Assembly (NCBI GenBank): GCA_944325065.1
Contig: CALUYS010000012.1
Location: 1-53,826, forward strand
Reading direction: 5' to 3'
DNA: 53,826 nucleotides
Origin: Candidatus Gastranaerophilales bacterium
GTDB lineage: Bacteria; Cyanobacteriota; Vampirovibrionia; Gastranaerophilales; Gastranaerophilaceae
Shown: positions 15,054 to 24,419 of the stretch, piece after piece
How positions within the stretch are numbered: the stretch's first letter is position 1
Layout of the letters: each line of letters begins with the position of its first letter
Made by a program: the position numbers and the translations under genes
The notes under the pieces: model-generated
Told to the model about the DNA's origin: nothing
The model's database searches: none
The model's input: the letters and a program-made list of their open reading frames with translations, nothing else

Positions 15054-17630
15054 CTAATCGTTAATATTAAATTTTAATTGACCACTTATTTGTGATTTTT
15101 GACTTAGAATTTTTTTACTTGCAGTTAAGTTGCTAGAATAGCTTTTTTGCATGTTTATCATAACATTATTTGCAAATTTAATAACTTCATTTGGAAGCCC
15201 GGCCATTTTAGCAACGTGAATGCCATAGCTTTTTGAAGCTTGACCTTCTACTACTTTTCTTAAAAATTCAACTTCGCCATCATTTTCAGCAACCAAAACT
15301 TTATAGTTTTTAATTTCAGGATATAAGTTTGCAAGTACATTTAATTCGTGATAATGAGTTGTAAAAATAGTTCTGGCTTTAATGTTTTGGGAAATATACC
15401 AAGCAACTGCATAAGCAATAGCTACACCATCATAAGTAGACGTTCCTCTTCCTATTTCATCAATAAGAATCATACTTTTATCACTTGCTGTATTTAATAT
15501 GTAAGCAGTTTCAGTCATTTCAAGCATAAAAGTTGATTGACCGACTGATAAATCATCACTTGCCCCGACACGGGTGAATATTTTATCAAAAATTCCTATT
15601 TTGGCATATTTTGCACTAACATATCCACCCATTTGTGCCATAATAGCAATCAATGCATTTTGACGCATATATGTCGACTTACCTGACATATTTGGTCCGG
15701 TAAGTACCATAAATCTTGTATTTTTACCATACTTATATAAATTAAAATCATTTGCTATATATTCACCCATTGGTATCATTTTTTCAATAACAGGATGACG
15801 TCCTTCAATAACTTCGAATTCATAACCATCGACAATTTGAGGTTTTGTATAGTTATTTTCAATAGCAACAATAGCAAGCGATACAATAACATCAATAACT
15901 GATAGTTTTTGTGCTAAATCAAAAATTTTTGATATAAATTCTTTTGAATAATTTTTTAGGTTATTATAAATTTCAATTTCTAAATTAATAGCTTTTACGG
16001 ATGCTTGTACGATGGCTATTTCATGTTCTTTCAATTCTTGGGTTATAAATCTTTCAGCACCTTTTAACGTTTGTTTTCTTATGAAATATGGCGGGATTTT
16101 TTTTAAAAAAGAAGTCGTAACTTCAATAAAGTACCCAGCATTTCGGTTGTAATCAACTTTTAGTTTTATACCCAGTTCATTTTTTAATTTTTCCTCATAA
16201 TCCTTTATAAATTTATCTGAATTATTAAGTTTGTTACGAAAGAAATCAAGTTCAGAGTTTACATTTGTCTTTATAACATTACCATCTTTTATAACATTTG
16301 GAGGGGCATCATTAATTGTTTTATCAAGAATATATGCAAAATCAATTAATTCATCATAATCTTTAATACAATTTAAAATAGGTGATTTCAAAACATTTAA
16401 AATTTCTTTATAATCTTCAAGTAACATCAATGAATTTTTTAATCTAACAAAATCGCGTGGATTAATGGTATTATTTGCAAGTCTCATACCAATTCGTTCA
16501 ATATCGTTTGTATTTGATAATATTTTTTTTAATTTAGTCCGAGCATTATTATTTGAAATAATTTCACTGATAGCTTCTTGACGAATTTTGATATTTTTAA
16601 TATCAAGTAATGGCTGAGATAGCCATTTTTTAATAAGTCTTCCACCCATATTAGTTGATGTTCTATCAATAGCCCAAAGTAAACTACCTTGACGTTTTTT
16701 TTCTCTCATTGTTTCCAATATTTCCAAATTACGTTGTGTGTTTGAATCGATAATTACATAATCGTTAAGATTATATTGAATAATTGTTGAAAATGTTGGT
16801 AAATTATGCATTTGTATTTTTAAAATATAGTATATTATAGCTGAAGAAGCTATAAAACCAAGTTTACAGGTATCAATATTAAATGCATTAATGCTTTTTA
16901 TTTTAAATAACAATTCTAAATTATCTTCAATATTTTTAACATTATAAGCTTCAATGGGCAAAGTTGTAATATTATAAAATTGGGTTATACAATTTGGAAG
17001 TATAATTTTTTCATCGGGTACTATTTGAAACGGTTTTAGTTTTTGAGGTATACCAAGTGCAAGTATTTCAGCAGGTGAAATACGTGATAATTCTGCCATA
17101 AGTTGATTTAAATTTGCTTGTGTACATTTAAATTCACCTGTTGAAATATCTGTATATGCAAAGCCAAATAGACCTGTTTTTTCATCTTCCCATATTGAAG
17201 CAAGATAATTATTTGAGTTGGAAACAAGAAGATTATCATCTGTTAAAGTTCCAGCTGTTATTGTTTTGACGATATCTCGTTTTATTATACCTTTAGCATC
17301 TTCGGGTTTTTCCAGTTGTTCACATACTGCAATTTTGCGGCCTTTTTCTAAAAGTTTTGCAACATAAACATCTACACTTTTAACAGGAATACCTGCAAGG
17401 GGTACTTTGCCAATTTTCCCTGCATCACGTGATGTTAATACAATATCTAAATCTCGAGAAATTGTAATTGCATCTTCAAAAAATGTTTCATAAAAGTCAC
17501 CCATACGGTATAAAAGAATTATGTCAGGTTTCGTTTTACGTCGTATATTTATATACTGTTTCATACCTGGTGATAGTTTTTCAATATCAACTTCGTAAGA
17601 ATTAAGGTTGTTGATTTTGTTTTTTTCCAT
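15054..17630 (-). CDS. mutS: DNA mismatch repair protein MutS
   Basis: An 858-residue MutS1-type protein that finds mismatches and calls in MutL. The N-terminal mismatch-binding motif D-F-Y-E-T-F-F-E-D is seen near residue 45 (the conserved F-Y-E). The ATPase domain carries Walker A G-P-N-M-S-G-K-S-T near 642, then D-E-I-G-R-G-T-S-T and the later T-T-H-Y-H-E-L signature. The length is normal. A TATAAT-like box lies directly upstream of the ATG. The two chrA halves follow within 7 bases. Confidence 0.97.
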   Translation of the reverse strand: MEKNKINNLNSYEVDIEKLSPGMKQYINIRRKTKPDIILLYRMGDFYETFFEDAITISRDLDIVLTSRDAGKIGKVPLAGIPVKSVDVYVAKLLEKGRKIAVCEQLEKPEDAKGIIKRDIVKTITAGTLTDDNLLVSNSNNYLASIWEDEKTGLFGFAYTDISTGEFKCTQANLNQLMAELSRISPAEILALGIPQKLKPFQIVPDEKIILPNCITQFYNITTLPIEAYNVKNIEDNLELLFKIKSINAFNIDTCKLGFIASSAIIYYILKIQMHNLPTFSTIIQYNLNDYVIIDSNTQRNLEILETMREKKRQGSLLWAIDRTSTNMGGRLIKKWLSQPLLDIKNIKIRQEAISEIISNNNARTKLKKILSNTNDIERIGMRLANNTINPRDFVRLKNSLMLLEDYKEILNVLKSPILNCIKDYDELIDFAYILDKTINDAPPNVIKDGNVIKTNVNSELDFFRNKLNNSDKFIKDYEEKLKNELGIKLKVDYNRNAGYFIEVTTSFLKKIPPYFIRKQTLKGAERFITQELKEHEIAIVQASVKAINLEIEIYNNLKNYSKEFISKIFDLAQKLSVIDVIVSLAIVAIENNYTKPQIVDGYEFEVIEGRHPVIEKMIPMGEYIANDFNLYKYGKNTRFMVLTGPNMSGKSTYMRQNALIAIMAQMGGYVSAKYAKIGIFDKIFTRVGASDDLSVGQSTFMLEMTETAYILNTASDKSMILIDEIGRGTSTYDGVAIAYAVAWYISQNIKARTIFTTHYHELNVLANLYPEIKNYKVLVAENDGEVEFLRKVVEGQASKSYGIHVAKMAGLPNEVIKFANNVMINMQKSYSSNLTASKKILSQKSQISGQLKFNIND

Positions 17631-17695
17631 GATTATAATATTAACATAAACTTTTTTATTATAAAAGACGTAGAGCTTATAAAGGTATTTTATAT

Positions 17696-18298
17696 ATGCG
17701 TTTGATTTTCAAATTAATAGTGTTGGGTTTAATTATCTTTGGTTTAAATTATTTAGGGCTTTTTAAATATTTTCCCTCAAAAAATGTTGACAATATAAAA
17801 CGAATTGAACGTGCTGCAAGTGTTGTTGATTTATCAAAAATAAGTGATGAATTTAAAATAAATTATGTTTTTAAGTTTTTACAGTATAACTTGATAAGTA
17901 TTTCTCATATTGGTGCAAATCAAAAATTTTATATAATAAAATGTCCCAAAAATAGACTATTTAAAGAAGAAGATTTTAAAAATGGGATTTTAGAAAGAAA
18001 AATGACTGAGTTCAATAAAAATACCCAAACATGTTTTATTCATTTAGAAAATTTTAAGTTTATACAAAAAAACAATTTAAAAACTGCTAATTTTATAATG
18101 CCGTATGCTACATTTCAAACCGAAGTTATAAATATGCCAACATACGGCAGGATAAGAGGTATCATTGGAGCTTCTAACAATTTAAAAGATTCAAATCTTG
18201 TATTTATCGCTTATAACGATAGTCAAAAATATTCAAATATTTTGACAAATGAGTTTTTTAAGTCACTTGGTACAAAAAAGCAAAATAATAAAAAATGA
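17696..18298 (+). CDS. Membrane-anchored protein of unknown function
   Basis: A 200-residue protein with one membrane helix at about residues 5-25 and a soluble C-terminal domain (no cysteine-rich or catalytic motif seen). The domain holds a few aromatic and basic patches and is mixed alpha/beta in appearance. An AAAGG site precedes the ATG. It overlaps ribD by 4 bases (ATGA), so it is probably co-translated with it, yet nothing links it to riboflavin synthesis. It is not recognised; orientation suggests the domain faces the periplasm. Confidence 0.7.
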   Translation: MRLIFKLIVLGLIIFGLNYLGLFKYFPSKNVDNIKRIERAASVVDLSKISDEFKINYVFKFLQYNLISISHIGANQKFYIIKCPKNRLFKEEDFKNGILERKMTEFNKNTQTCFIHLENFKFIQKNNLKTANFIMPYATFQTEVINMPTYGRIRGIIGASNNLKDSNLVFIAYNDSQKYSNILTNEFFKSLGTKKQNNKK

Positions 18299-19392
18299 AA
18301 AAATATAATAATATAATGAAAAAGTGTATTCGACTTGCATCAAAAGCCATCGGAAAAACTCTACCTAATCCTATGGTTGGTGCTTATGTGTTGGATGAAT
18401 TTGATAATATTGTGGGGTATGGTTATCATAAATGTTACGGGAGTTTACATGCTGAAGTTGAAGCAATTAAAATGGCAGGAGAAAAGACAAAAAATGGAAC
18501 TTTAATTGTTAATTTAGAACCTTGTTCTCATTATGGAAAGACTCCGCCTTGTGTTGATTTAATTATTAAATCAGATATTAAAAAAGTTGTAATAGGAATG
18601 GTTGACCCAAACCCAATCGTTAGAGGAAATGGGATTAAAAAACTTGAAGAAGCTGGAATTGAAGTCATAAAAAATGTATTAAATGAGCAATGTCAATTAT
18701 TAAATGCAACATTTATCAAAAATATGGAAGAACAAAAAATTTTTGTGGCTATAAAAACAGCTACAACATTAGATGGCAAGATTGCGACTTCAAATAATTC
18801 ATCAAAATGGATTACAAGCCCGAAAGCAAGAAGGATTGTTCAAAAAATAAGAAATAGTTATGATGCAATTTTAACGAGTGCTAACACTATAATAAATGAT
18901 AATCCATATTTAAATTGTCGTGTTAAAAATTATAAAAGCCCAATTCGTGTTGTTCTTGACTCTAATTTGAGAACAACAAATGATTATAATGTTTATAAAG
19001 ATGATGGAGTTAAAGTATATCTTTTTACATTGAATGATAATTTTAAAAATATTTATTTCAACAAAAATGTAACTATTGTTAAAGCTCCTTGTGACAAGTC
19101 AAAAAAACATATTAATTTAGAATTTGTACTTAATTTTTTATATAAAGAAGGTATCCGAAATGTTCTTATTGAAGCAGGTGGAACTTTAAATGGTGCTTTT
19201 ATTAAAGAAAATTTATGTGATAAGCTTTATCATTTTATATCTCCCAAAGTGATATCGGATAATAAGGCAAAAAGCTGGGCTAATGGGTGTGATGTTTTTG
19301 ATATTAATAACGCTAAAAAATTAAGCATAAAAAAAACAAAGTTTATCGACCCTGATTTATTTGTTATTGCATTTTTTGAAAAATTAAGTTAA
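18295..19392 (+). CDS. ribD: Bifunctional riboflavin biosynthesis deaminase/reductase
   Basis: A 365-residue two-domain enzyme for the second and third steps from GTP to riboflavin. Residues 1-150 are the zinc deaminase, with the ligands in L-H-A-E-V-E-A and E-P-C-S-H-Y-G-K-T-P-P-C. Residues about 150-365 are the reductase domain with K-T-A-T-T-L-D-G-K-I-A and a C-terminal E-A-G-G-T-L-N-G. Length and order match the family. ribE, ribBA and ribH are not nearby, so the riboflavin genes are dispersed. The start overlaps the upstream gene by 4 bases. Confidence 0.96.
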   Translation: MKKYNNIMKKCIRLASKAIGKTLPNPMVGAYVLDEFDNIVGYGYHKCYGSLHAEVEAIKMAGEKTKNGTLIVNLEPCSHYGKTPPCVDLIIKSDIKKVVIGMVDPNPIVRGNGIKKLEEAGIEVIKNVLNEQCQLLNATFIKNMEEQKIFVAIKTATTLDGKIATSNNSSKWITSPKARRIVQKIRNSYDAILTSANTIINDNPYLNCRVKNYKSPIRVVLDSNLRTTNDYNVYKDDGVKVYLFTLNDNFKNIYFNKNVTIVKAPCDKSKKHINLEFVLNFLYKEGIRNVLIEAGGTLNGAFIKENLCDKLYHFISPKVISDNKAKSWANGCDVFDINNAKKLSIKKTKFIDPDLFVIAFFEKLS

Positions 19393-19430
19393 AATTAACC
19401 TTAAATAATTTGATTTTAAGGAGTTATATT

Positions 19431-20756
19431 GTGGAATTTTTCATGAGTTTTATAGAAAATAATGCAATGATTGTTTCAGGTGTTATTTTGCTTATTGCTT
19501 ATATATTTATTGCGATTGAAAGAATACCTAAAGTGACAATAGCATTGGTTGGTGCTGCTGTTACAATTCTTTTAGGTCTTGTTGCTCAAAGTCGCGGGGC
19601 TAGTGAAATTAATCCTCATTATTTTGCCAACTTTATTGATTTTAATGTAATATTTCTTCTTGTATCAATGATGATAATTGTCCATATTGCAGCACAAAGC
19701 GGTATGTTTAATTTTATGGCAAATGAATTATTAAAACACACAGGCGGCAGACCTATGCGTATTTTGGTTGCATTGGGAATTTTTACAGCTATTGTATCAG
19801 CTTTTTTAGATAATGTAACGACTGTAATTTTAATAATGCCTGTTACATTTGCAATTGCTAAACAGCTTGATATTGATCCTGTGCCATATTTGATTACTGA
19901 AATTTTATGTTCAAATATTGGTGGTACGGCTACTTTAATTGGCGATCCTCCAAATATTATAATAGGAAGCAAAGCTGGTTTTTCTTTTATGGATTTTATT
20001 TATGAACTTACTCCTGTTGTAATTGTTATAATGATTGTTACAATTGCTATTTTAGTTATGATAAATAGAAAACGATTGACAACAACTGATGATAAAATGG
20101 AAGCTATTGCAAAACTTGATAATAGTCATACAATAATCGATAAAAAACTTGCTACAAGATCCGGCGTGACACTTCTTCTTGTTATTTTAGGATTTGTAAC
20201 TCATGATATAACTCATATCGAAACATATCTAATTGCAATGTTAGGAGCAAGTTTTTTGTTATTATTTGAAAAACCAAAAGAAATTTTTGAAAGTGTTGAA
20301 TGGAATACAATATTTTTCTTTATTGGATTGTTTATTATAATTGGTGGTTTGGAAGCATCAGGTGCGATAAAAGTTATGGCTGATTGGTTGTTAAATGTGA
20401 CAAATGGTAGTGAAAGTGCTACTGCCATGATTATTTTATGGGGGTCTGGTATATTATCAGGTATAATAGATAATATACCTTATACAGCAACAATGGCACC
20501 TTTAATTTATCATATTCAACAAGTTGAAGGTGTAGCTTATGCTCATCCTCTTTGGTGGTGTTTGTCATTAGGTGCTTGTTTGGGTGGGAATATGACAATA
20601 ATTGGGGCAGCAGCTAATGTTATAGTATCTGAAACATCAAATGCTAAAGGTTATAAAATTTCATTTATTAGATATTTAAAATATGGTGTTGCTTTTACTT
20701 TTATCGCATTAGTTTTAAGTTCATGTTATATTTATATTAGATTTTTAAAAGGATAA
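19431..20756 (+). CDS. ArsB/NhaD-type (SLC13-like) membrane transporter
   Basis: A roughly 441-residue transporter with about eleven membrane helices. It shows the ArsB/NhaD/P-protein pattern: L-D-N-V-T-T-V-I-L-I-M-P-V near residue 125, I-G-G-T-A-T-L-I-G-D-P-P-N near 165, and in the second half I-I-D-N-I-P-Y-T-A-T and G-G-N-M-T-I-I-G-A-A-A-N. This pseudo-symmetry is typical of the ion-transporter superfamily. Substrate (arsenite, sodium/proton or anion) cannot be told. The start is a GTG at 19431, with AAGGAG ending 7 bases before it; an ATG 12 bases later is too far from that site. Confidence 0.85.
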   Translation: MEFFMSFIENNAMIVSGVILLIAYIFIAIERIPKVTIALVGAAVTILLGLVAQSRGASEINPHYFANFIDFNVIFLLVSMMIIVHIAAQSGMFNFMANELLKHTGGRPMRILVALGIFTAIVSAFLDNVTTVILIMPVTFAIAKQLDIDPVPYLITEILCSNIGGTATLIGDPPNIIIGSKAGFSFMDFIYELTPVVIVIMIVTIAILVMINRKRLTTTDDKMEAIAKLDNSHTIIDKKLATRSGVTLLLVILGFVTHDITHIETYLIAMLGASFLLLFEKPKEIFESVEWNTIFFFIGLFIIIGGLEASGAIKVMADWLLNVTNGSESATAMIILWGSGILSGIIDNIPYTATMAPLIYHIQQVEGVAYAHPLWWCLSLGACLGGNMTIIGAAANVIVSETSNAKGYKISFIRYLKYGVAFTFIALVLSSCYIYIRFLKG

Positions 20757-20767
20757 GCTAAATCTAA

Positions 20768-20812
20768 GTTTGTGGTATTGTTTTATATACAGACAGTATA
20801 CAAAAAACAAAC
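20768..20812 (+). other. Inverted-repeat hairpin in the ruvB leader
   Basis: GTTTG (20768-20772) and CAAAC (20808-20812) bracket a stem TTTTATATAC / GTATACAAAA (20781-20790 with 20796-20805, one mismatch) with an AGACA loop. It ends 112 bases before ruvB. It may terminate the transporter transcript or be a regulatory site; the T-run needed for a terminator is missing. Confidence 0.3.
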
Positions 20813-20923
20813 GAAGTCTATAAAAATCGCTATAGTTACATAGCTATATAAAAGTTAAGATAACAAGCCTCAGACGGTAGATAAAACTTATTACAAAGCA
20901 GAAAAGAAAGATTTTCATTAGAA

Positions 20924-21997
20924 ATGGCAATTTTTGAGGATAAAATAAAAGATAAAGAAATAACAAAAAAAACTAATGAGAGAAATATTAACACTTGTTC
21001 AGATATAGTTTTATCAAAAATTGATTATGATACAAGTTATGAAAACAATATACGTCCCAAAGGATTTGATGATTATATAGGTCAAGACAACATAAAAGAA
21101 TTATTAAAAGTTGCGATTAAAGCATCGAAAAAACGTAATGTGTCTTTAGACCATATTTTACTTTATGGCCCACCAGGACTTGGAAAGACTACATTAGCTC
21201 AAGTTATTGCTAATGAGTTAAAGGCAAATATAAAAATTACATCAGCTCCCACATTAGAAAGACCACGTGATATAATAGGCATCTTAATGAATCTTGAAGA
21301 AGGTGATGTTTTATTTATTGATGAAATCCATCGGCTGAATAGGGTGACTGAAGAATTATTATATCCGGTTATGGAGGATTTTATACTTGATATAACTTCT
21401 GGGAAAATTCAAACTTCAAAGATAATAAGATTTCCTGTTAAAAAATTTACGTTAATTGGAGCGACTACAAAAATCGGGTCAATATCTGGGCCATTAAGAG
21501 ATAGGTTTGGTATAGTGCATCGTCTTGAGTTTTATAATGATGACAATTTGGCAAAAGTGGCAAAAAGGACTTCAAATGTTTTAAATATAACAATAAGTGA
21601 TGATGCTGCATATGAAATAGCCAGACGTTCACGTGGAACTCCTCGTATTACAAATAGATTTGTTAAAAGAGTTTGTGATTATGCTATTGTTAATGATAAT
21701 AATAAAATAGATATAAATATTGTAAAACTAGCGTTAAATGCTTTGAATGTTGATGATTATGGTTTAGATGATATAAGTCGCAAACTTCTTGAAACAATAA
21801 TACAAAAATTTCAAGGCGGACCTGTTGGTATTGAAACACTTGCTGCTATTTTATATGAAGATGTAAAAACTATTGAGGAAGTTTATGAACCTTTTCTAAT
21901 ACAAAAAGGATTTCTTGAAAGAACAAGTCGTGGTAGATGTGCGTCAAAACTTGCATATAAATATTTAAAAATTTATGATAAATGTTCTTTATTTTAA
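20924..21997 (+). CDS. ruvB: Holliday junction branch migration ATPase RuvB
   Basis: A 357-residue AAA+ motor that drives branch migration of Holliday junctions with RuvA. The order is normal: N-terminal [11 protein letters not shown] near 45, Walker [13 protein letters not shown] near 84, Walker B D-E-I-H-R-L-N-R near 127, sensor/arginine finger G-P-L-R-D-R-F-G near 190, and a C-terminal winged helix with [10 protein letters not shown]. The first 40 residues are a lysine/asparagine-rich extension. The ribosome binding site is weak. ruvA and ruvC are not in the window. Confidence 0.97.
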   Translation: MAIFEDKIKDKEITKKTNERNINTCSDIVLSKIDYDTSYENNIRPKGFDDYIGQDNIKELLKVAIKASKKRNVSLDHILLYGPPGLGKTTLAQVIANELKANIKITSAPTLERPRDIIGILMNLEEGDVLFIDEIHRLNRVTEELLYPVMEDFILDITSGKIQTSKIIRFPVKKFTLIGATTKIGSISGPLRDRFGIVHRLEFYNDDNLAKVAKRTSNVLNITISDDAAYEIARRSRGTPRITNRFVKRVCDYAIVNDNNKIDINIVKLALNALNVDDYGLDDISRKLLETIIQKFQGGPVGIETLAAILYEDVKTIEEVYEPFLIQKGFLERTSRGRCASKLAYKYLKIYDKCSLF

Positions 21998-22067
21998 AGT
22001 TTTATTTATTTTTGTCGACAAATAAATTGCTAAGGATTTAATTAAATATAAAAAGGAATATTGTTTT

Positions 22068-22460
22068 ATGTCAATAGAATTTAATAATTTTGGTGGCAGT
22101 TATAGAACTAGTGGTATTGATAGTGCAAAAGGTAAGAAAAATGATGGTGGTTCATCAGGCGGCACAGGTTATATGCGTCAACGTAAAAAACAGCAAGATG
22201 ATGTACAAGAAGATTTTGATATAAATGGAAGTATTTTTACTGGTGAAGGCGGTATGGGATTTCATCTGCCAAGTGATGAAGAACTCGAAAAAATGCTTAA
22301 TAGTCAAAATGAAAAAAGTATTAATTCTTCGATTCAAGATAATCCTCAGCATTCACAAAATAAAAATATTGAAATGCAAGATCATAAAGAAAATGATAAA
22401 TCTACAACAAATTTCTTTAATGAATATGTTCATAAAGAAGATGGAAATTTTTTTAAATAG
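22068..22460 (+). CDS. Low-complexity protein with an F-N-N-F-G-G tag, unknown function
   Basis: A 130-residue hydrophilic protein, not recognised. The start I-E-F-N-N-F-G-G-S-Y resembles the N-terminal F-G or F-S-G motifs of several other unknown proteins here (33.7-36.3 kb and 45.9 kb). A basic stretch follows near 35-45, then an acidic and Asn/Gln-rich tail that looks disordered. An AAAAGGAA site precedes the ATG. The last 8 bases overlap the convergent glycosyltransferase gene. It follows ruvB by 70 bases but is not likely to act in recombination. Confidence 0.6.
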   Translation: MSIEFNNFGGSYRTSGIDSAKGKKNDGGSSGGTGYMRQRKKQQDDVQEDFDINGSIFTGEGGMGFHLPSDEELEKMLNSQNEKSINSSIQDNPQHSQNKNIEMQDHKENDKSTTNFFNEYVHKEDGNFFK

Positions 22461-23463
22461 TATTTAAAAGTTTATCAATAGTTGGTTTTAAATCTAAAAA
22501 TGTAATATTTTTAATGCAAAAATGTTGTTTCTTGCATTTATTTGGGTTGTTACAGGGTGAACAATCTAAGTTAAGAGAAAAATTAATGCTTTTTTTCCCT
22601 AATAATCCCCATTGATTTATTGGGGTATGTCCAAAAATTGATAATGTAGGAATATTAAAAGCACTTGCAACGTGACAAAATCCAGTATCTACTCCAAGTA
22701 CCATATCCATTTTGTTTACAAGTGATATACATTCTTTTAAATTTAATATGCCGCAAAAATTGTAAACATAAGTGTTATTTACAATTTTTGCGGCTATGTT
22801 ATTATAATACTCTTTTTCTTTTTCAAGACCAATAAAGTATATTGCGACATTTTTATTTTTTTTCAAATAATCAATTATTTTAATCCAAACATCACTATTA
22901 ATTTCTTTATCATCTCTTGTAGATTTTGCAATTATAAGTATTTTTTTATTTTCGTTATCGATGTTTAATAAATCAATTATTTTGTTTTTTGAATTAATAT
23001 CTTCATACATTTCCAAATTAAAGTTAGAAATAGGGATATTTATATTGTATAACAAATCAAGAAATGCAAAGGCTTCAGGTTTTTCACCTTTTATATATTT
23101 AACAGGATTCGTTAAAAAAGGTTTTCTAAATTGCGTATCAAATCCTATAATTTGTGAAGCTTTGACGTTAAAGGTCATTAATGCTGAAGATAAAGACCTT
23201 TTTAAAAGAAAAATAATATTATAATTTTGTTCTTTAATAAATTTTCTTGTTTTTATAATACTTTTATCGACATATCCAAAAACATTATTAACATGAGGAA
23301 AAAGTTCATAAATAGGTTTTACATTGTTTTTTGTTATGACATCAATTTGAGAATTTTTATAAAATTTTTTTAAATTTTTAAAAAATATTTCACTTAATAC
23401 ACTATCACCTAAAAAATTAGGAGCAATAACAAGTATTTTAGGAATTTTTAAATTTGTATTCAT
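22453..23463 (-). CDS. Family 9 glycosyltransferase (heptosyltransferase-like)
   Basis: A 336-residue enzyme of GT9, related to WaaF/WaaC, which add heptose to the inner core of LPS. The start I-L-V-I-A-P-N-F-L-G-D-S-V-L-S-E is the family donor-site opening, and the closing G-V-D-T-G-F-C-H-V-A-S-A-F-N and S-I-F-G-H-T signatures near 260-285 fit the nucleotide-sugar domain. A cysteine cluster near 305-320 (C-S-P-C, then C-K-K-Q-H-F-C) may bind metal or form disulfides and is common in this family. It supports an LPS-bearing outer membrane along with lptC/lptA. Confidence 0.9.
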   Translation of the reverse strand: MNTNLKIPKILVIAPNFLGDSVLSEIFFKNLKKFYKNSQIDVITKNNVKPIYELFPHVNNVFGYVDKSIIKTRKFIKEQNYNIIFLLKRSLSSALMTFNVKASQIIGFDTQFRKPFLTNPVKYIKGEKPEAFAFLDLLYNINIPISNFNLEMYEDINSKNKIIDLLNIDNENKKILIIAKSTRDDKEINSDVWIKIIDYLKKNKNVAIYFIGLEKEKEYYNNIAAKIVNNTYVYNFCGILNLKECISLVNKMDMVLGVDTGFCHVASAFNIPTLSIFGHTPINQWGLLGKKSINFSLNLDCSPCNNPNKCKKQHFCIKNITFLDLKPTIDKLLNTI

Positions 23464-23540
23464 AATGGAATTTTATAATAAAAAAATTAAAATACAAAAT
23501 TATCCAAAAACATTAATATTTAATATTTGTTAACTTTAAG

Positions 23541-23569
23541 TTGACTTTTAGATATGCTTTTGATATTTT
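23541..23569 (+). promoter_or_regulatory. Probable promoter of the pyr operon
   Basis: TTGACT at 23541-23546 is close to a consensus -35; a 17-base spacer leads to TATTTT at 23564-23569. Transcription would start near 23576, just before the leader ORF and about 120 bases upstream of pyrK. Confidence 0.55.
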
Positions 23570-23576
23570 AAAAATT

Positions 23577-23642
23577 ATGAAAAGTAAATTTAAGCAAAGA
23601 AATTTAAGTTTAAACATTGATTATAAAAGAAGAGAAAAATAA
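23577..23642 (+). CDS. Candidate 21-residue leader peptide of the pyr operon
   Basis: A 21-codon ORF (start M-K-S-K-F-K-Q-R, lysine and arginine rich) begins at or beside the expected transcription start and stops at 23640-23642, inside the left arm of the terminator at 23631-23660. It has no visible Shine-Dalgarno site, so it would need leaderless initiation. By analogy with leader-peptide attenuators, such as that of enterobacterial pyrBI, a ribosome closely following polymerase would cover the arm and prevent the hairpin. This is inference from position alone. Confidence 0.3.
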   Translation: MKSKFKQRNLSLNIDYKRREK

Positions 23643-23668
23643 CACTCGTTACTTTTCTCTTTTTTTTT
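23631..23668 (+). terminator. Strong intrinsic terminator before pyrK (possible attenuator)
   Basis: AGAGAAAAATAAC (23631-23643) pairs with GTTACTTTTCTCT (23648-23660), 12 pairs and one mismatch, with a 4-base ACTC loop, followed by eight T. It lies between the operon promoter and pyrK, so full transcription of the operon requires readthrough. The hairpin is textbook quality; attenuation is inferred. Confidence 0.75.
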
Positions 23669-23696
23669 AATTAAACTAAGGAAAAAGATATTAATA

Positions 23697-24419
23697 ATGA
23701 CATTAGAAAACAAAAATCATATAGGAATAGTAATATCAAATGAAAAAGTTGCAAATGAAACTTATAAATTGGAATTTTTATCAGGTGATATAAAAAATAT
23801 TAATCCAGGTCAATTTGTATCAATATTATGTCCAAATTTAACACTTCGTAGACCTTTTTCAGTTGCAAATTTTAATTGTCAAAAAAAGGAAATAACTGTA
23901 TATTATCGTAAAAAAGGTCAAGGGACAGAATACTTAACAACATTGAAAAAAGATGATGAAATTATTTTTTCAGGTCCATTTGGCAATGGATTTAATATTG
24001 AAAATGATAAAAACAGTTTGCTTGTTGGAGCAGGAATTGGAGTTGCTCCATTATTTTTCTTAAAAAAGAAAATAGAAAAAAGTATTTTTATTGCTGGTTT
24101 TAAGTCAGAAGATGAAGTTTTTAACAAATATGACTATATAAAAATAGGTGGAAGTATAGTTGATGATGTTGAAAGAATAATATGGGAAAATAATATACAA
24201 AAAGTTTATAGTTGTGGTCCTAAAATAGTTTTGGAAAAAGTTTATGAAATATGTAAAAAATTAAAAATTTCTAATGAAATTGCGTTTGAAAAAGTTATGG
24301 CTTGTGGCATCGGAGTTTGTAAAGGTTGTACAATAAATATCAAAGACGGTAAAATAATTAGAAATGTAACTGTTTGTAAAGACGGGCCTGTATTTAAAGG
24401 AGAAAGTATTATATGGTAA
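23697..24419 (+). CDS. pyrK: Dihydroorotate dehydrogenase electron-transfer subunit
   Basis: A 240-residue iron-sulfur flavoprotein that passes electrons from the class 1B dihydroorotate dehydrogenase to NAD. The FAD motif R-R-P-F-S-V-A near residue 49 and a pyridine-nucleotide segment L-L-V-G-A-G-I-G-V-A-P near 112 are present. The 2Fe-2S ligands lie in A-C-G-I-G-V-C-K-G-C near 203-211 and V-C-K-D-G near 227. It is the first gene of the operon and overlaps pyrD by 7 bases. A run TAAGGAAA is the likely ribosome binding site. Confidence 0.95.
   Translation: MTLENKNHIGIVISNEKVANETYKLEFLSGDIKNINPGQFVSILCPNLTLRRPFSVANFNCQKKEITVYYRKKGQGTEYLTTLKKDDEIIFSGPFGNGFNIENDKNSLLVGAGIGVAPLFFLKKKIEKSIFIAGFKSEDEVFNKYDYIKIGGSIVDDVERIIWENNIQKVYSCGPKIVLEKVYEICKKLKISNEIAFEKVMACGIGVCKGCTINIKDGKIIRNVTVCKDGPVFKGESIIW

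Noticed and set aside
23631-23668. PyrR-binding attenuator of the Bacillus type
   Set aside because: No PyrR gene and no matching consensus hairpin; the terminator itself is real but the PyrR explanation is not supported.
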